This document shows, piece by piece, positions 1 through 7,223 of a DNA stretch of 64,000 bases (its first letter is position 1; each line of letters starts with the position of its first letter). Under the pieces are notes generated by a model that saw only the letters and a program-made list of their open reading frames with translations, ran no database searches and had not been told where the DNA came from. Origin of the DNA: an uncultured Olsenella sp. (GTDB lineage Bacteria; Actinomycetota; Coriobacteriia; Coriobacteriales; Atopobiaceae); NCBI GenBank assembly GCA_900540955.1, contig UQIF01000005.1, forward strand, positions 21,603 through 85,602. The letters run 5' to 3'. Both the position numbers and the translations under genes were made by a program.

Positions 1-105
1 GATTTCGGCGTACTCGCCGGGCTCGTCCTCCCAGAACAGCGTCGCGTGGCCGTGGTCGAACTGTCCCTTGATCCTGTCCTCTATTTCATGTATGTCGATG
101 TCCAC
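1..105 (-). CDS. pglZ: PglZ-like BREX alkaline phosphatase-type protein, N-terminal 35 codons only
   Basis: This is the start of a gene that runs off the left edge. A GTG codon at 105 lies four bases after the brxC stop, with an AGGAC element just upstream, so it is translated in the same operon. The visible N-terminus (DIHEIEDRIKGQF, then ATLFWEDEPGEYAE) resembles the opening of PglZ proteins, which start with a helix followed by a strand such as IVFWYDEEGEF. PglZ is a core BREX protein with an alkaline-phosphatase fold, which cannot be seen here. In common BREX type 1 order pglX would lie between brxC and pglZ, so its absence is notable. Identification rests on only 35 residues. Confidence 0.5.
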   Translation of the reverse strand, partial: MDIDIHEIEDRIKGQFDHGHATLFWEDEPGEYAEI

Positions 106-109
106 TGTC

Positions 110-3100
110 CTACCTCGTAACGATGATTCCGTCGTCGACCTTGGCCTCGAGCTCGGCGCGCAGCGCCTCGAGGTAGTCGTCGATATCCTGCCTGCTCTTA
201 ATGGTCGGCCTGCTGTAGGCGCCCACGCGGAGGGAGCTCAGCTCGCAGGTCCTGGGTGCCCGCGGCCGCGCGGGCTCTGGCTGCGGGCCGCCGCCCGTCT
301 CATCGGTCTTCGCGGCATCCGGCTCGGATGAGGACTCGGGCTCGGGCGGGTTCAGGAGTGCGACTATCCTCGCGGCATTGTCCCTCTTGAACGATTCGAG
401 GAAGGTCCGGATGCGCAGCGGCGACCGTTCTACCGACAGCTTGTCCGCAGCCCGCTCGAAGAGCTCGGCGAACATGCGCCGGCTCTCCTCTGGCAGAGCG
501 TTGAGGTCGCATGTGCTCTCGAACGAGGCGCGGTATTCGTCGAGCTCGCCGGCGACGCCGGCGCGCAGGTTCTCCCTTGCGCGGTCGATCTCGTCCTTTG
601 CGCGCCTGACGGCGCCTGCCGCGCGGGGGATCTCGCGGGACTTGTAGCATTCGGGGTCGCCCGCGACCGCAAGCGTACCCTCGAGTTCGGCGGGGACGTC
701 GATGCCGAGGTCGCGCATCTCGGAAAGGCCGCTCTCGCCGAACTCCTTGACCTCGTTCCACTTGGCAGCGAGCTGCGAGCCTTCGATGAACTGCTTCATC
801 CTTGAGAGATCTGTCTTTGCCTCGGTGAGGCCGTCCGCGCTCTCGGGGAACTGGTCGACGATCCATTTCCAGTCGCCGCTCACGGCGCCGCGCGCGTGGT
901 CGAGCTTTCCTACCTTTTCGGCGAACTCCGCGGCGAAGGGATAGGCCGAGGCACGTCCCTGGGCGTCGCGGAACGTCGGGACCTCCTGCTCGAGTTGGGA
1001 TGCCAGCTCGCCGGCGATGGTCTTGGCGTCCCCGCCGACGGGATTGGTGCCCACGAGATTTCTGTATGCGCTCTTGATTTTTGCGAGCCGCTCGGGTGGC
1101 ACGGCCTCGACCTTGGAGACGACGAGCTTTTCCATGTCGCGGCCGGTTTTGAGCGCCTGCGCGAGGGAGGAGCCCTCAAGCAGCGCTCCGGCCTTGCGGA
1201 TCTCGATGCGGCTGGCGGCGTAGAGCGTCGCCACGGCATTGCGGACGGCGACGTCGGGCCACCCGTACTCGTCCTTCGTGAAATGCGCCGCCAGGCTCGC
1301 CGTGCCTTCGCCGCCGACGGTGACGGAACAGCCCGAGCCCATAAGGCCGATCCAGCTGAGAACGGTCTGGGCGTACTCGGGCAGGGGAAGATCGATGATC
1401 GCCTGGGCGGGCAGGCAGCTGTTGTAGACGTCGCTGTCGCTGTAGTTCTGCGTGATCTGCTGCAAGCCCGTGTAGCTGCGCCGCACGAGCTCGCCCATGG
1501 CGCACTCGACCGCGGTCTTTCCCGTGCCGCTCACGGATTCGGTGACGTCGACCCCGGAGACGTAGAATCGGGCTTTCCCGATCAATCCTTCCAGGTCGGA
1601 GCGGAGCTTGCGCGACTGCCCGTTGAGCATCGCCCTCTTGTCGGAGATGATCGTTCCGCGTACCTCGCCCGTGCCGCTCGCCTGGTTCACGTATTTGTTG
1701 GTCTTCACGAACATGGCGACGTCGTTGAGGAACGCGTTGGGATCGTGCAGCGCGACGGTGAGCGTCTTGGGGCCCGAGGCGGGGATGTCGGCGATGCCGG
1801 AGGGGGCGTCGGTCACGATGTCGAGGGTCAGGTCGCTGCCCCCGCGCCCGATGGCGTCGCCGTTCACCTTGAGGTTGTAGGGAAAAACATGGGAGAAAGC
1901 GCCGTTCTCGTATACTGCGCGCGAAGCGCCTACGATGTCCTTGAACGCCTCGCCGATCTTGTCGCGCACGTCCGAGGTCTGGATCTCCGTGTTGCGTATC
2001 TCCTTCTCTATGTCCTTCTCGTCGTCGGTGAGATACTCGTAGACGTTTGAGTTGGGGTTTCGCCGGATGTAGAGCTGGCGTTCGAGTTCGGCTAGCGCGT
2101 CCTTGATCTCCTGCTCGAGCGTCGCCGTGTTCTGCTTGAAGGACCCGTACAGCAGCACGCGAAGGTTGCCCGACGTCGCCCTGAAGTCCTTGCAGTACTT
2201 CACGAGCAGGAGCGCCTTCAGGACGCGGATGGCCATGGGCATGTTCGCGAGGTTTGTCTCTGCGGTGCTGATGGCGCCGTAGACCTCGCTCTTCAGCGAG
2301 TTGCGAAGCCCCTCGAACATCGAGTCGAACGTCGCCAGGTCCTGACCCTCCGTCGAGCCATCTCCGCGGTTGAGCTCGACGCCGACCTCCTGGAACACTC
2401 CGAGCATCGAGCGTGCGCCCGTCGAGTGGTGCCTGCCGGTGAAGGCGTTGTAGTCGGAAAGCCCGCGCATGGCGGAGATGAAGAGCTCGAACTGGTAGGA
2501 CACGAAGGGGTACGTGTCCACGAAATCGTCCTCGTCCCTGTAGTTCACGTAACGCTTCGAGCCGTCGGCGAAGTCGAAGAGCACCGGGAAGTCGTCCTTG
2601 TACCTGTCGTACATTGCGCCCAGGGCGGAGAGGGCATCGCGGCTCTTGGCCAGAAGACGCTGCTTGATGACCTCCTTGGCGTCCTTGGACGTGAGCTGCA
2701 TCTTGACCTTGAACCGCGCCTGGATCTTGGAGAAGTCGTTGGCGGACCTGTCGGTCATCTGGCCGATGGTGTCCTCCATGTTCTCCTGGCTGGTGACAAC
2801 CACCCATGAAGCGCCGTCGCACACGGTGGCGAGTTCCTCTGCAACGGATTGCAGATTGGTCATCAGGTTTGAATCCTTGGCGATGTACTGGCCGGCCTCG
2901 TCGACGAAGAAGTTCAAGCGGAACCCGGGTCCGTGCGCGTCGATGTATTCTTTTACGCGCAGCGCGAAGGCGTGGATGTCGGGCTTGTAGGTCTGCTGGT
3001 AGTAGCTTACGACGTTGCCGTTGGTTCCGGGCTCGTTTCCGCACACCTCGTCGAAAGCCGCGGTGATCTTGGTGCCGTAAAGGAGCGCCGCCTTGCGGAC

Positions 3101-3679
3101 GTCCTCCCACGGTTTTTCGGTTGCCGCCTCGATCCTCGCCTTGAATGCGTCCAGTAGTCCCTCCCGATCGAGGTCATATTCCATTTTGGCGATATGCTGC
3201 TGGTCGCCGTCAAAGTAGCCGCAATGGCGGTTGAATACCTTGATGAAGGCGGCAAGGAGACCTCCCGCCTCGGTGCGGCCCTGGTTGGGCGCGATGATGT
3301 CGATGTTGAAGAGGATCGACTCGCTCGGATGGCGGGTGCGGGCCACTTCCATGGCGCCCCGCAGCGCGGGGTCGTCCTCAAGCTTGGGCAGGATGTAGTC
3401 GATGGCCCGTTTGCCAGCGACCTCCTGGTCCTCCAGGATCACGGCGAGGATCTTCAGCAAGTGAGACTTGCCGCTGCCGAAGAAGCCCGCGATCCACGCT
3501 CCGTTGCCGGTGGCGTCGGGGTCGTTGTACTCGTCGAAGAAGCGGCCGAGATGCCCCGCGAGTTCGGGGGTGATGACGTACTCGTCAAGCTCGTTGGCGA
3601 GGTGCTCGACGCTGGAGGCCTTCACGACCGCGTCGATTGGCCTGTCGATTGGCTTTTCGTACATGTCCTCGTATCTCAT
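110..3679 (-). CDS. brxC: BREX system P-loop protein BrxC (PglY-like)
   Basis: Large 1189-residue ATPase of the BREX anti-phage system. A Walker A motif (GFFGSGKS) is at residues 65-72 and a Walker B-like segment (FFVDEAG) near 257-263; the opening MRYEDMYEKPIDRPIDAV and the following helix match the BrxC/PglY family, whose usual length is about 1,100-1,250 residues. BrxC proteins are large STAND-like ATPases needed for both phage defence and host methylation in BREX type 1. The C-terminal 60 residues are Pro/Glu/Asp-rich and end in a coiled segment. It starts 11 bases after brxB and is followed four bases later by the pglZ-like gene. The reading frame is intact. Confidence 0.9.
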   Translation of the reverse strand: MRYEDMYEKPIDRPIDAVVKASSVEHLANELDEYVITPELAGHLGRFFDEYNDPDATGNGAWIAGFFGSGKSHLLKILAVILEDQEVAGKRAIDYILPKLEDDPALRGAMEVARTRHPSESILFNIDIIAPNQGRTEAGGLLAAFIKVFNRHCGYFDGDQQHIAKMEYDLDREGLLDAFKARIEAATEKPWEDVRKAALLYGTKITAAFDEVCGNEPGTNGNVVSYYQQTYKPDIHAFALRVKEYIDAHGPGFRLNFFVDEAGQYIAKDSNLMTNLQSVAEELATVCDGASWVVVTSQENMEDTIGQMTDRSANDFSKIQARFKVKMQLTSKDAKEVIKQRLLAKSRDALSALGAMYDRYKDDFPVLFDFADGSKRYVNYRDEDDFVDTYPFVSYQFELFISAMRGLSDYNAFTGRHHSTGARSMLGVFQEVGVELNRGDGSTEGQDLATFDSMFEGLRNSLKSEVYGAISTAETNLANMPMAIRVLKALLLVKYCKDFRATSGNLRVLLYGSFKQNTATLEQEIKDALAELERQLYIRRNPNSNVYEYLTDDEKDIEKEIRNTEIQTSDVRDKIGEAFKDIVGASRAVYENGAFSHVFPYNLKVNGDAIGRGGSDLTLDIVTDAPSGIADIPASGPKTLTVALHDPNAFLNDVAMFVKTNKYVNQASGTGEVRGTIISDKRAMLNGQSRKLRSDLEGLIGKARFYVSGVDVTESVSGTGKTAVECAMGELVRRSYTGLQQITQNYSDSDVYNSCLPAQAIIDLPLPEYAQTVLSWIGLMGSGCSVTVGGEGTASLAAHFTKDEYGWPDVAVRNAVATLYAASRIEIRKAGALLEGSSLAQALKTGRDMEKLVVSKVEAVPPERLAKIKSAYRNLVGTNPVGGDAKTIAGELASQLEQEVPTFRDAQGRASAYPFAAEFAEKVGKLDHARGAVSGDWKWIVDQFPESADGLTEAKTDLSRMKQFIEGSQLAAKWNEVKEFGESGLSEMRDLGIDVPAELEGTLAVAGDPECYKSREIPRAAGAVRRAKDEIDRARENLRAGVAGELDEYRASFESTCDLNALPEESRRMFAELFERAADKLSVERSPLRIRTFLESFKRDNAARIVALLNPPEPESSSEPDAAKTDETGGGPQPEPARPRAPRTCELSSLRVGAYSRPTIKSRQDIDDYLEALRAELEAKVDDGIIVTR

Positions 3680-3690
3680 GGGATTGCCTC

Positions 3691-4296
3691 CTAAAGGTCG
3701 AACACGCTCGTCGCACGGTAGTAGCCGCCGTTCGCGTCAGAGGGGATGTTCAGTATGTCAAGAGAGGTCGATCCGTCGGCGTTCTGGCGGTATTCGCCGG
3801 GAAACACCAGCACGATCGGTGTATCGATATCAATCTCGCCCAGCAGCGTGTGGGTGCGTACGTAGGGGAACGTCTCCCCGACGCCCGTGATGAATGCGAT
3901 GTCGCACTCCGCCTCGCCGATGAGCCTCTCGACGGCGGGCTTGATGACGCTTGTGACGCTGATGGTGTCTTGCAGCATCATGATCAGCTCATCCCGCGTG
4001 GCGGCTTGCTCTGCCTCGCAAAGGGGTTCCCACATGCCCTGCGAATCCAGGTAGTCGAGGACGATGTCGTAGAGGTTCACCTGTACGGCGCGAACCCCCC
4101 TGTTGGGCAGGTCGTCGGCGCAGACGGCCGTCACGAGGTCCCGAGCATAGGACCTTTGGGACGGCGGATACGGCAGGATGTAGGTCGATTGCCGCATGGT
4201 GAAGCCCTTGCGGCCGAGCAGTGCGTCATCGGAGAGGCGCTCCACAATGAAGGAGCGCGCTTCAGGCGCTCCGATATGCTCGAACTTCCGGGTCAC
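3691..4296 (-). CDS. brxB: BREX protein BrxB (DUF1788 family)
   Basis: A 201-residue protein. The open frame extends upstream, but I start it at the GTG at 4296 because this overlaps the brxA stop by four bases (GTGA), the usual coupled arrangement, and gives the normal family length of about 200 residues. The region DIAFITGVGETFPYVRTH and the later segment IVLVFPGEY are typical of DUF1788/BrxB. BrxB is a small BREX component of unclear biochemical role. It lies between brxA and brxC in the canonical order. The upstream part of the frame is a shadow of brxA. Confidence 0.88.
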   Translation of the reverse strand: MTRKFEHIGAPEARSFIVERLSDDALLGRKGFTMRQSTYILPYPPSQRSYARDLVTAVCADDLPNRGVRAVQVNLYDIVLDYLDSQGMWEPLCEAEQAATRDELIMMLQDTISVTSVIKPAVERLIGEAECDIAFITGVGETFPYVRTHTLLGEIDIDTPIVLVFPGEYRQNADGSTSLDILNIPSDANGGYYRATSVFDL

Positions 4297-4898
4297 AATA
4301 GGACACCTGCCTTCGGGAATAGCTCGATGTCCCACGGTGCGCGCCCGCGAACGAGCGTCGCAAAGCGGGGCGAGGGATAGAGCGGGGTTATGTTGTAGGC
4401 GTCGTCGAGGAGGCGGCATTCGCGGAGCATCCCGAAAGCCCTGATCTCGAGCTGCTTGCGCGACTTGTCGGTAAGGCGTGCAAGCTCGGGGTGGTCCATC
4501 GACTCCTCGTCGACGAATGCCGTCCACGCCGTTCGCGGCACGTCGGGCACCATCTTGGAGAAGCGTGCGGCGACGACGTTGGTCGAGAACGCGCGCAGGA
4601 CGGGATAGGTGCGGCAGATGACGACCCAAATCATGGCGAGCTGGTCGTCGTCGACGGCGTCGGCTAAGAATGCCATCTCGTCCGTGTCGAGCATCCTGAG
4701 GCGTTTGACGAGCTCGCTGCCCACGCGCTTGCGCGTGCTCTCCTTGTTGAGGCTGATGATGTTGTCCTCGACGATGCGCCGCCTGACCTCGGTCCAGTCA
4801 AAGCAGTCGACGTAGGCCCTGGCCACCTCCACGGTCTCGGGCCTGCGGGCGCCGATGCTCGTGAAAGAGAGGCTGTACTTCTGCTCGCTATCTGCCAT
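4293..4898 (-). CDS. brxA: BREX protein BrxA (DUF1819 family)
   Basis: A 201-residue protein of the DUF1819/BrxA family. The N-terminal part (KYSLSFTSIGARRPETVEVA) and the segment STRKRVGSELVKRLRML are characteristic. BrxA is a small helical protein resembling NusB-type RNA-binding folds and is present in most BREX loci. The ATG at 4898 has an AAGGAG Shine-Dalgarno site seven bases upstream, inside the end of the preceding RHH gene, with which it overlaps by 11 bases. It is therefore the second gene of a tightly coupled RHH-brxA-brxB-brxC operon on the minus strand. Confidence 0.88.
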   Translation of the reverse strand: MADSEQKYSLSFTSIGARRPETVEVARAYVDCFDWTEVRRRIVEDNIISLNKESTRKRVGSELVKRLRMLDTDEMAFLADAVDDDQLAMIWVVICRTYPVLRAFSTNVVAARFSKMVPDVPRTAWTAFVDEESMDHPELARLTDKSRKQLEIRAFGMLRECRLLDDAYNITPLYPSPRFATLVRGRAPWDIELFPKAGVLL

Positions 4899-5091
4899 TC
4901 GTGAGCTCCTTGATGAGGCTTTCGCGGACGTAGGCGCTCAGGCTCGTGCCCTTTAACGCGGCCGCCTCTTTAGCGGCATCTCGCAGCGTGTCAGGAATCC
5001 TGATGGTGATGGCGGTCTGGTCGCCACTCACCAGATACTCCCTTATGTCGGTGGAATTCGCGTCATTGCGGATCATATCGGCGTAGCCCAT
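4888..5091 (-). CDS. Ribbon-helix-helix DNA-binding protein leading the BREX operon
   Basis: A small protein of 67 residues if started at the ATG at 5091, which has AGGA eight bases upstream. The frame stays open to an ATG at 5142, giving 84 residues. The C-terminal half (AITIRIPDTLRDAAKEAA then a short turn and SAYVRESLIKEL) reads as a MetJ/Arc/CopG-type ribbon-helix-helix domain: one DNA-contacting strand followed by two helices. The gene overlaps brxA by 11 bases, so it is co-transcribed with BREX. Overlapping dyads lie at 5109-5128, just ahead of the chosen start, which fits an autoregulator of the BREX operon. It could instead be an antitoxin-like protein that lost its partner. Confidence 0.7.
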   Translation of the reverse strand: MGYADMIRNDANSTDIREYLVSGDQTAITIRIPDTLRDAAKEAAALKGTSLSAYVRESLIKELTNGR

Positions 5092-5108
5092 ATCGTCCAT
5101 CCTAATGC

Positions 5109-5128
5109 TTGCAATGTGCAATACATTG
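5109..5128. promoter_or_regulatory. Overlapping dyads upstream of the RHH-BREX operon, candidate operator
   Basis: Two overlapping inverted repeats are seen: TTGCA-ATG-TGCAA at 5109-5121 and CAATGT-5 bases-ACATTG at 5112-5128. They sit 18-37 bases upstream of the likely RHH start at 5091. Ribbon-helix-helix proteins usually bind short paired dyads in their own promoters, so this is a reasonable autoregulatory operator, by inference only. Confidence 0.4.
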
Positions 5129-5221
5129 TAATTGTATGCCATAGTGCACCGCCGTGTTTCCAGAAGGACGAAAAACAGGAGAGGCGCGAACCACTTGATG
5201 AATATCGTTTCAACGGGGTAT

Positions 5222-5476
5222 TTACAGCCGAAGAGCGCCTAGCGCCTTGACCCCGGTCGTTGCCTGCTCCTCGGCGTAGAGAATCTCGTTCTGCGCCTCC
5301 AGGATGCGCGCGGCGTCCCCGGTGCGCTCGGCGCACCTCTGGCTTATCGACCTCAGGGCCAGGACGCCTTTGACGTCGAGCGGGTCCAGCTGGTCGGCGT
5401 GCGCCATGGACTCGAGCAGCTGGTCCAGGCCCCTCGCCAACCTCCCGGCATCCGCCTGTGTTTCGTCAAGAGGATT
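5222..5476 (-). pseudogene. Unrecognised gene fragment next to an IS21 remnant
   Basis: An open minus-strand frame of about 84 codons, starting around the segment LDETQADAGRLARGL and ending at a stop at 5222. The composition is helical (LDQLLESMAHADQLD, then VLALRSISQRC). No start codon with a ribosome-binding site is visible, and the frame upstream runs into the IS21 remnant as a shadow, so this looks like the 3' end of a gene cut by the insertion sequence. I do not recognise the family. The 130 bases between this stop and the RHH gene hold nothing I can identify. Confidence 0.3.
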
Positions 5477-5541
5477 TGAGCAAAAAGAGCATCGGAAATT
5501 GGGCAGCCCGAGCATCGGAGGCGCGCACGCTTTTTGAGCGG

Positions 5542-5781
5542 CTAGCCCTCCCGCATGAGGGCATGGCGGACGTAGTAGGACTCGCCGCGGAACTGGACGA
5601 GCCTCCCGTGGTGGACAATGCGGTCGATCACGGCGGCGGCCATCTGGTCGTCCCCGAACACCGACCCCCACCTGCTGAACTCCAGGTTCGTGGTGATCAC
5701 CACCGACTGCGTCTCGTAGGCGTCGGCGAAGAATATCTGGCATGACGATAGGCCCTTTCGCGTTTCGGAGCACATTTTCAC
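5542..5781 (-). pseudogene. istB: IS21-family IstB ATPase, C-terminal remnant
   Basis: About 70 codons match the C-terminal end of IstB, the helper ATPase of IS21 transposition: the diagnostic segments are SVVITTNLEFSRWGSVFGDD, MAAAVIDRIVHHGRL and ESYYVRHALMREG. Full IstB is about 250 residues, so the P-loop region and the istA transposase are missing. The first dozen residues of the open frame do not look like IstB. This is a dead insertion-sequence fragment marking a past rearrangement between the BREX operon and the TIR gene. Confidence 0.8.
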
Positions 5782-5787
5782 AATGGG

Positions 5788-6313
5788 TTAGTAACCGCGT
5801 ATTGCCTGGCTGATCTTGCCGTAATCCCACTGGTGTGAACCGTACGGGTCACGGCATATTGCCGCCAAATGTGTGCCGATGTACCTAAGCGGCTGGGGGC
5901 ATTTATCACGATTGACAACGCAGCTGTTGTAAAGAACGACGATCTTTAGCCCGTGGCCGGCGGCATACTCGCATTCATACTCAATGAAGCTGCGGTGGTC
6001 CACCGATCCGGACCTATGGCAGGCGCCATAAGGCGAGTAGCTTACGCAGTATCTGCAGCCGCCCTTGGTCAAGTCCCTGGTCTTGTCGCCCACGACGAGC
6101 ACAAACGTCTTTGAGGCATCAAGGCGCTCTCTAAGAGATCTCTTGATGCTGCAAGGCAAGCTCGTGTCCCTTGCTTGGGTTAACTCATGGGCGTCAACGA
6201 ACGAGAGCCCCCAGCATGAGCTCTCGTTCCAATGCTGTAGCGTGGAAATGAGATTGTCGTCCCCTGTCCAGTCGCCTGTAATCTATCCCATCGGACTTGG
6301 CATCGAGGTACAT
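5788..6313 (-). pseudogene. TIR-like (DUF1863, Thoeris ThsB-like) protein with an N-terminal frameshift
   Basis: The main frame encodes about 160 residues with the order expected of the DUF1863/MTH538 TIR-like fold: STLQHWNES, LSFVDAHELTQARDTSL, then SLRERLDASKTFVLVVGDKT, and an Ile-Glu-Tyr-Glu helix before LKIVVLYNS. This matches ThsB-like TIR proteins, which in Thoeris make a NAD-derived signal after phage sensing. Its frame is closed by a TAG at 6283-6285 before any good start. An ATG at 6313 with a GAGAGG site opens another frame (MYLDAKSDGIDY) that resembles the missing first strand, so one extra base near 6277-6282 would explain it. No ThsA partner is seen. It may be a pseudogene or a sequencing error. 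Confidence 0.6.
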
Positions 6314-6737
6314 GCATACGCCTCTCGTGGTCGCGGCGATCTGGGCGGAGGTGTCCTGGGTGTCGAAATTCGATAGCGGCCGCTTTTCCGGCACCCGTGG
6401 CCCACGGGATGATGGTTTTCGCAAGGTGAACGGCTTTTCCACCAAGGTCCACCCTGGTCGTCAGGGCAAGCATATCTCCGGGCACAAGAACTGCGTCCTC
6501 GGGAAAAGCGTGCTTCATCCGTCGCTCTCTGAAATCCAGCTGCTCGTCGAGAGGTGCGCGGGTGCTGGGGAGTGGAAGTGCGGCAACAAGGAAGTCGTTG
6601 ACTTCCATCGGGTCATCGGTACATGGGTGAGCGTCAATGATGGAAACAGATTTGAAACTACTCGCGGAATCATTCATTACAGTAAAGATGGATGTCAGGT
6701 CGTTCCAACCCGCCCTGGAAAGGAGCGCGACCGATGA
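6297..6737 (+). CDS. Polymorphic toxin type 50-like C-terminal domain (probably 5' truncated)
   Basis: The last 100 residues (RQGKHISGHKN, EIQLLVERCAGAGEW, NKEVVDFHRVIGTWV and ETTRGIIHYSKDGCQVVPTRP) resemble the polymorphic toxin type 50 domain found at the C-termini of phage capsid-associated and other secreted toxins. The first 30-40 residues from the ATG at 6297 have no such resemblance and overlap the start of the opposite-strand TIR gene, so the original N-terminal part has probably been lost. The stop overlaps the next ATG by ATGA, the usual toxin-immunity coupling. The catalytic activity of this domain is not known to me. Confidence 0.55.
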   Translation: MASRYMHTPLVVAAIWAEVSWVSKFDSGRFSGTRGPRDDGFRKVNGFSTKVHPGRQGKHISGHKNCVLGKSVLHPSLSEIQLLVERCAGAGEWKCGNKEVVDFHRVIGTWVSVNDGNRFETTRGIIHYSKDGCQVVPTRPGKERDR

Positions 6738-7069
6738 ATCTCAATGAGAAGAGAGAAAAGGCGATTGGCGAAATCGAGCGATTTAGCCTTGCCAACGAAA
6801 CGACTCCGCTCGTTATCACCTTCGCAGAGGGTGACTCTTATGTTTGCTATTGCGACACGGGAGAGTGGGAAGACAACGGTGAATTGGGCCCGCGGAGACC
6901 TGCGCGAAACCCGCCTGGCTACAAGCAATGGTACGAGATTGGTTTGCTTGCCATAAAGACCATCGTGCCCGGCTCAAACAAGGAACCTCGCTACAGGCGC
7001 ATCGACATCTCTCGCAAGCATATGTCGTGCCGCGTGACGGCGGGAGACACGGTGCTCTACGAGGAATAA
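6734..7069 (+). CDS. Putative immunity protein paired with the upstream toxin domain
   Basis: A 111-residue acidic protein starting at the ATG at 6734, with AAGGAG nine bases upstream and a 4-base ATGA overlap with the toxin gene. The sequence (SYVCYCDTGEWEDNGE, later KQWYEIGLLAIKTIVP) is not a family I can name. Its role as an immunity protein is inferred only from being translationally coupled directly downstream of a polymorphic-toxin-like domain. A terminator-like hairpin follows at 7110-7142. An intact immunity gene beside a truncated toxin is common, because the immunity protein stays useful. Confidence 0.5.
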   Translation: MNLNEKREKAIGEIERFSLANETTPLVITFAEGDSYVCYCDTGEWEDNGELGPRRPARNPPGYKQWYEIGLLAIKTIVPGSNKEPRYRRIDISRKHMSCRVTAGDTVLYEE

Positions 7070-7109
7070 CCGTCTAATTGCATACCGTCTGATTGCACAA
7101 GCCAAAGGT

Positions 7110-7142
7110 CGCCCGTCCGACGCGCAACTCGTGGGACGGGCG
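7110..7142 (+). terminator. Hairpin terminator after the immunity gene
   Basis: A nine-base perfect stem (CGCCCGTCC at 7110-7118 pairing with GGACGGGCG at 7134-7142), followed by TTCCTTTA. Just before it, two near-identical copies of ACCGTCTAATTGCA lie in tandem at about 7069-7097. Confidence 0.6.
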
Positions 7143-7223
7143 TTCCTTTAGCCTTCCATGCGGTTGAGGTGCTCGGCGCTTGAGGATTATCACGCTCCTG
7201 CAAGCCGCCTGTCTCGTCTGCCC

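Noticed and set aside
1176..3110. 644-codon minus-strand frame within brxC
   Set aside because: Arg/Gly-rich shadow in another frame of brxC; no start site or domain.
6692..6733. Earlier start for the immunity gene at 6692
   Set aside because: The ATG at 6734 has AAGGAG at good distance and gives the usual ATGA overlap.
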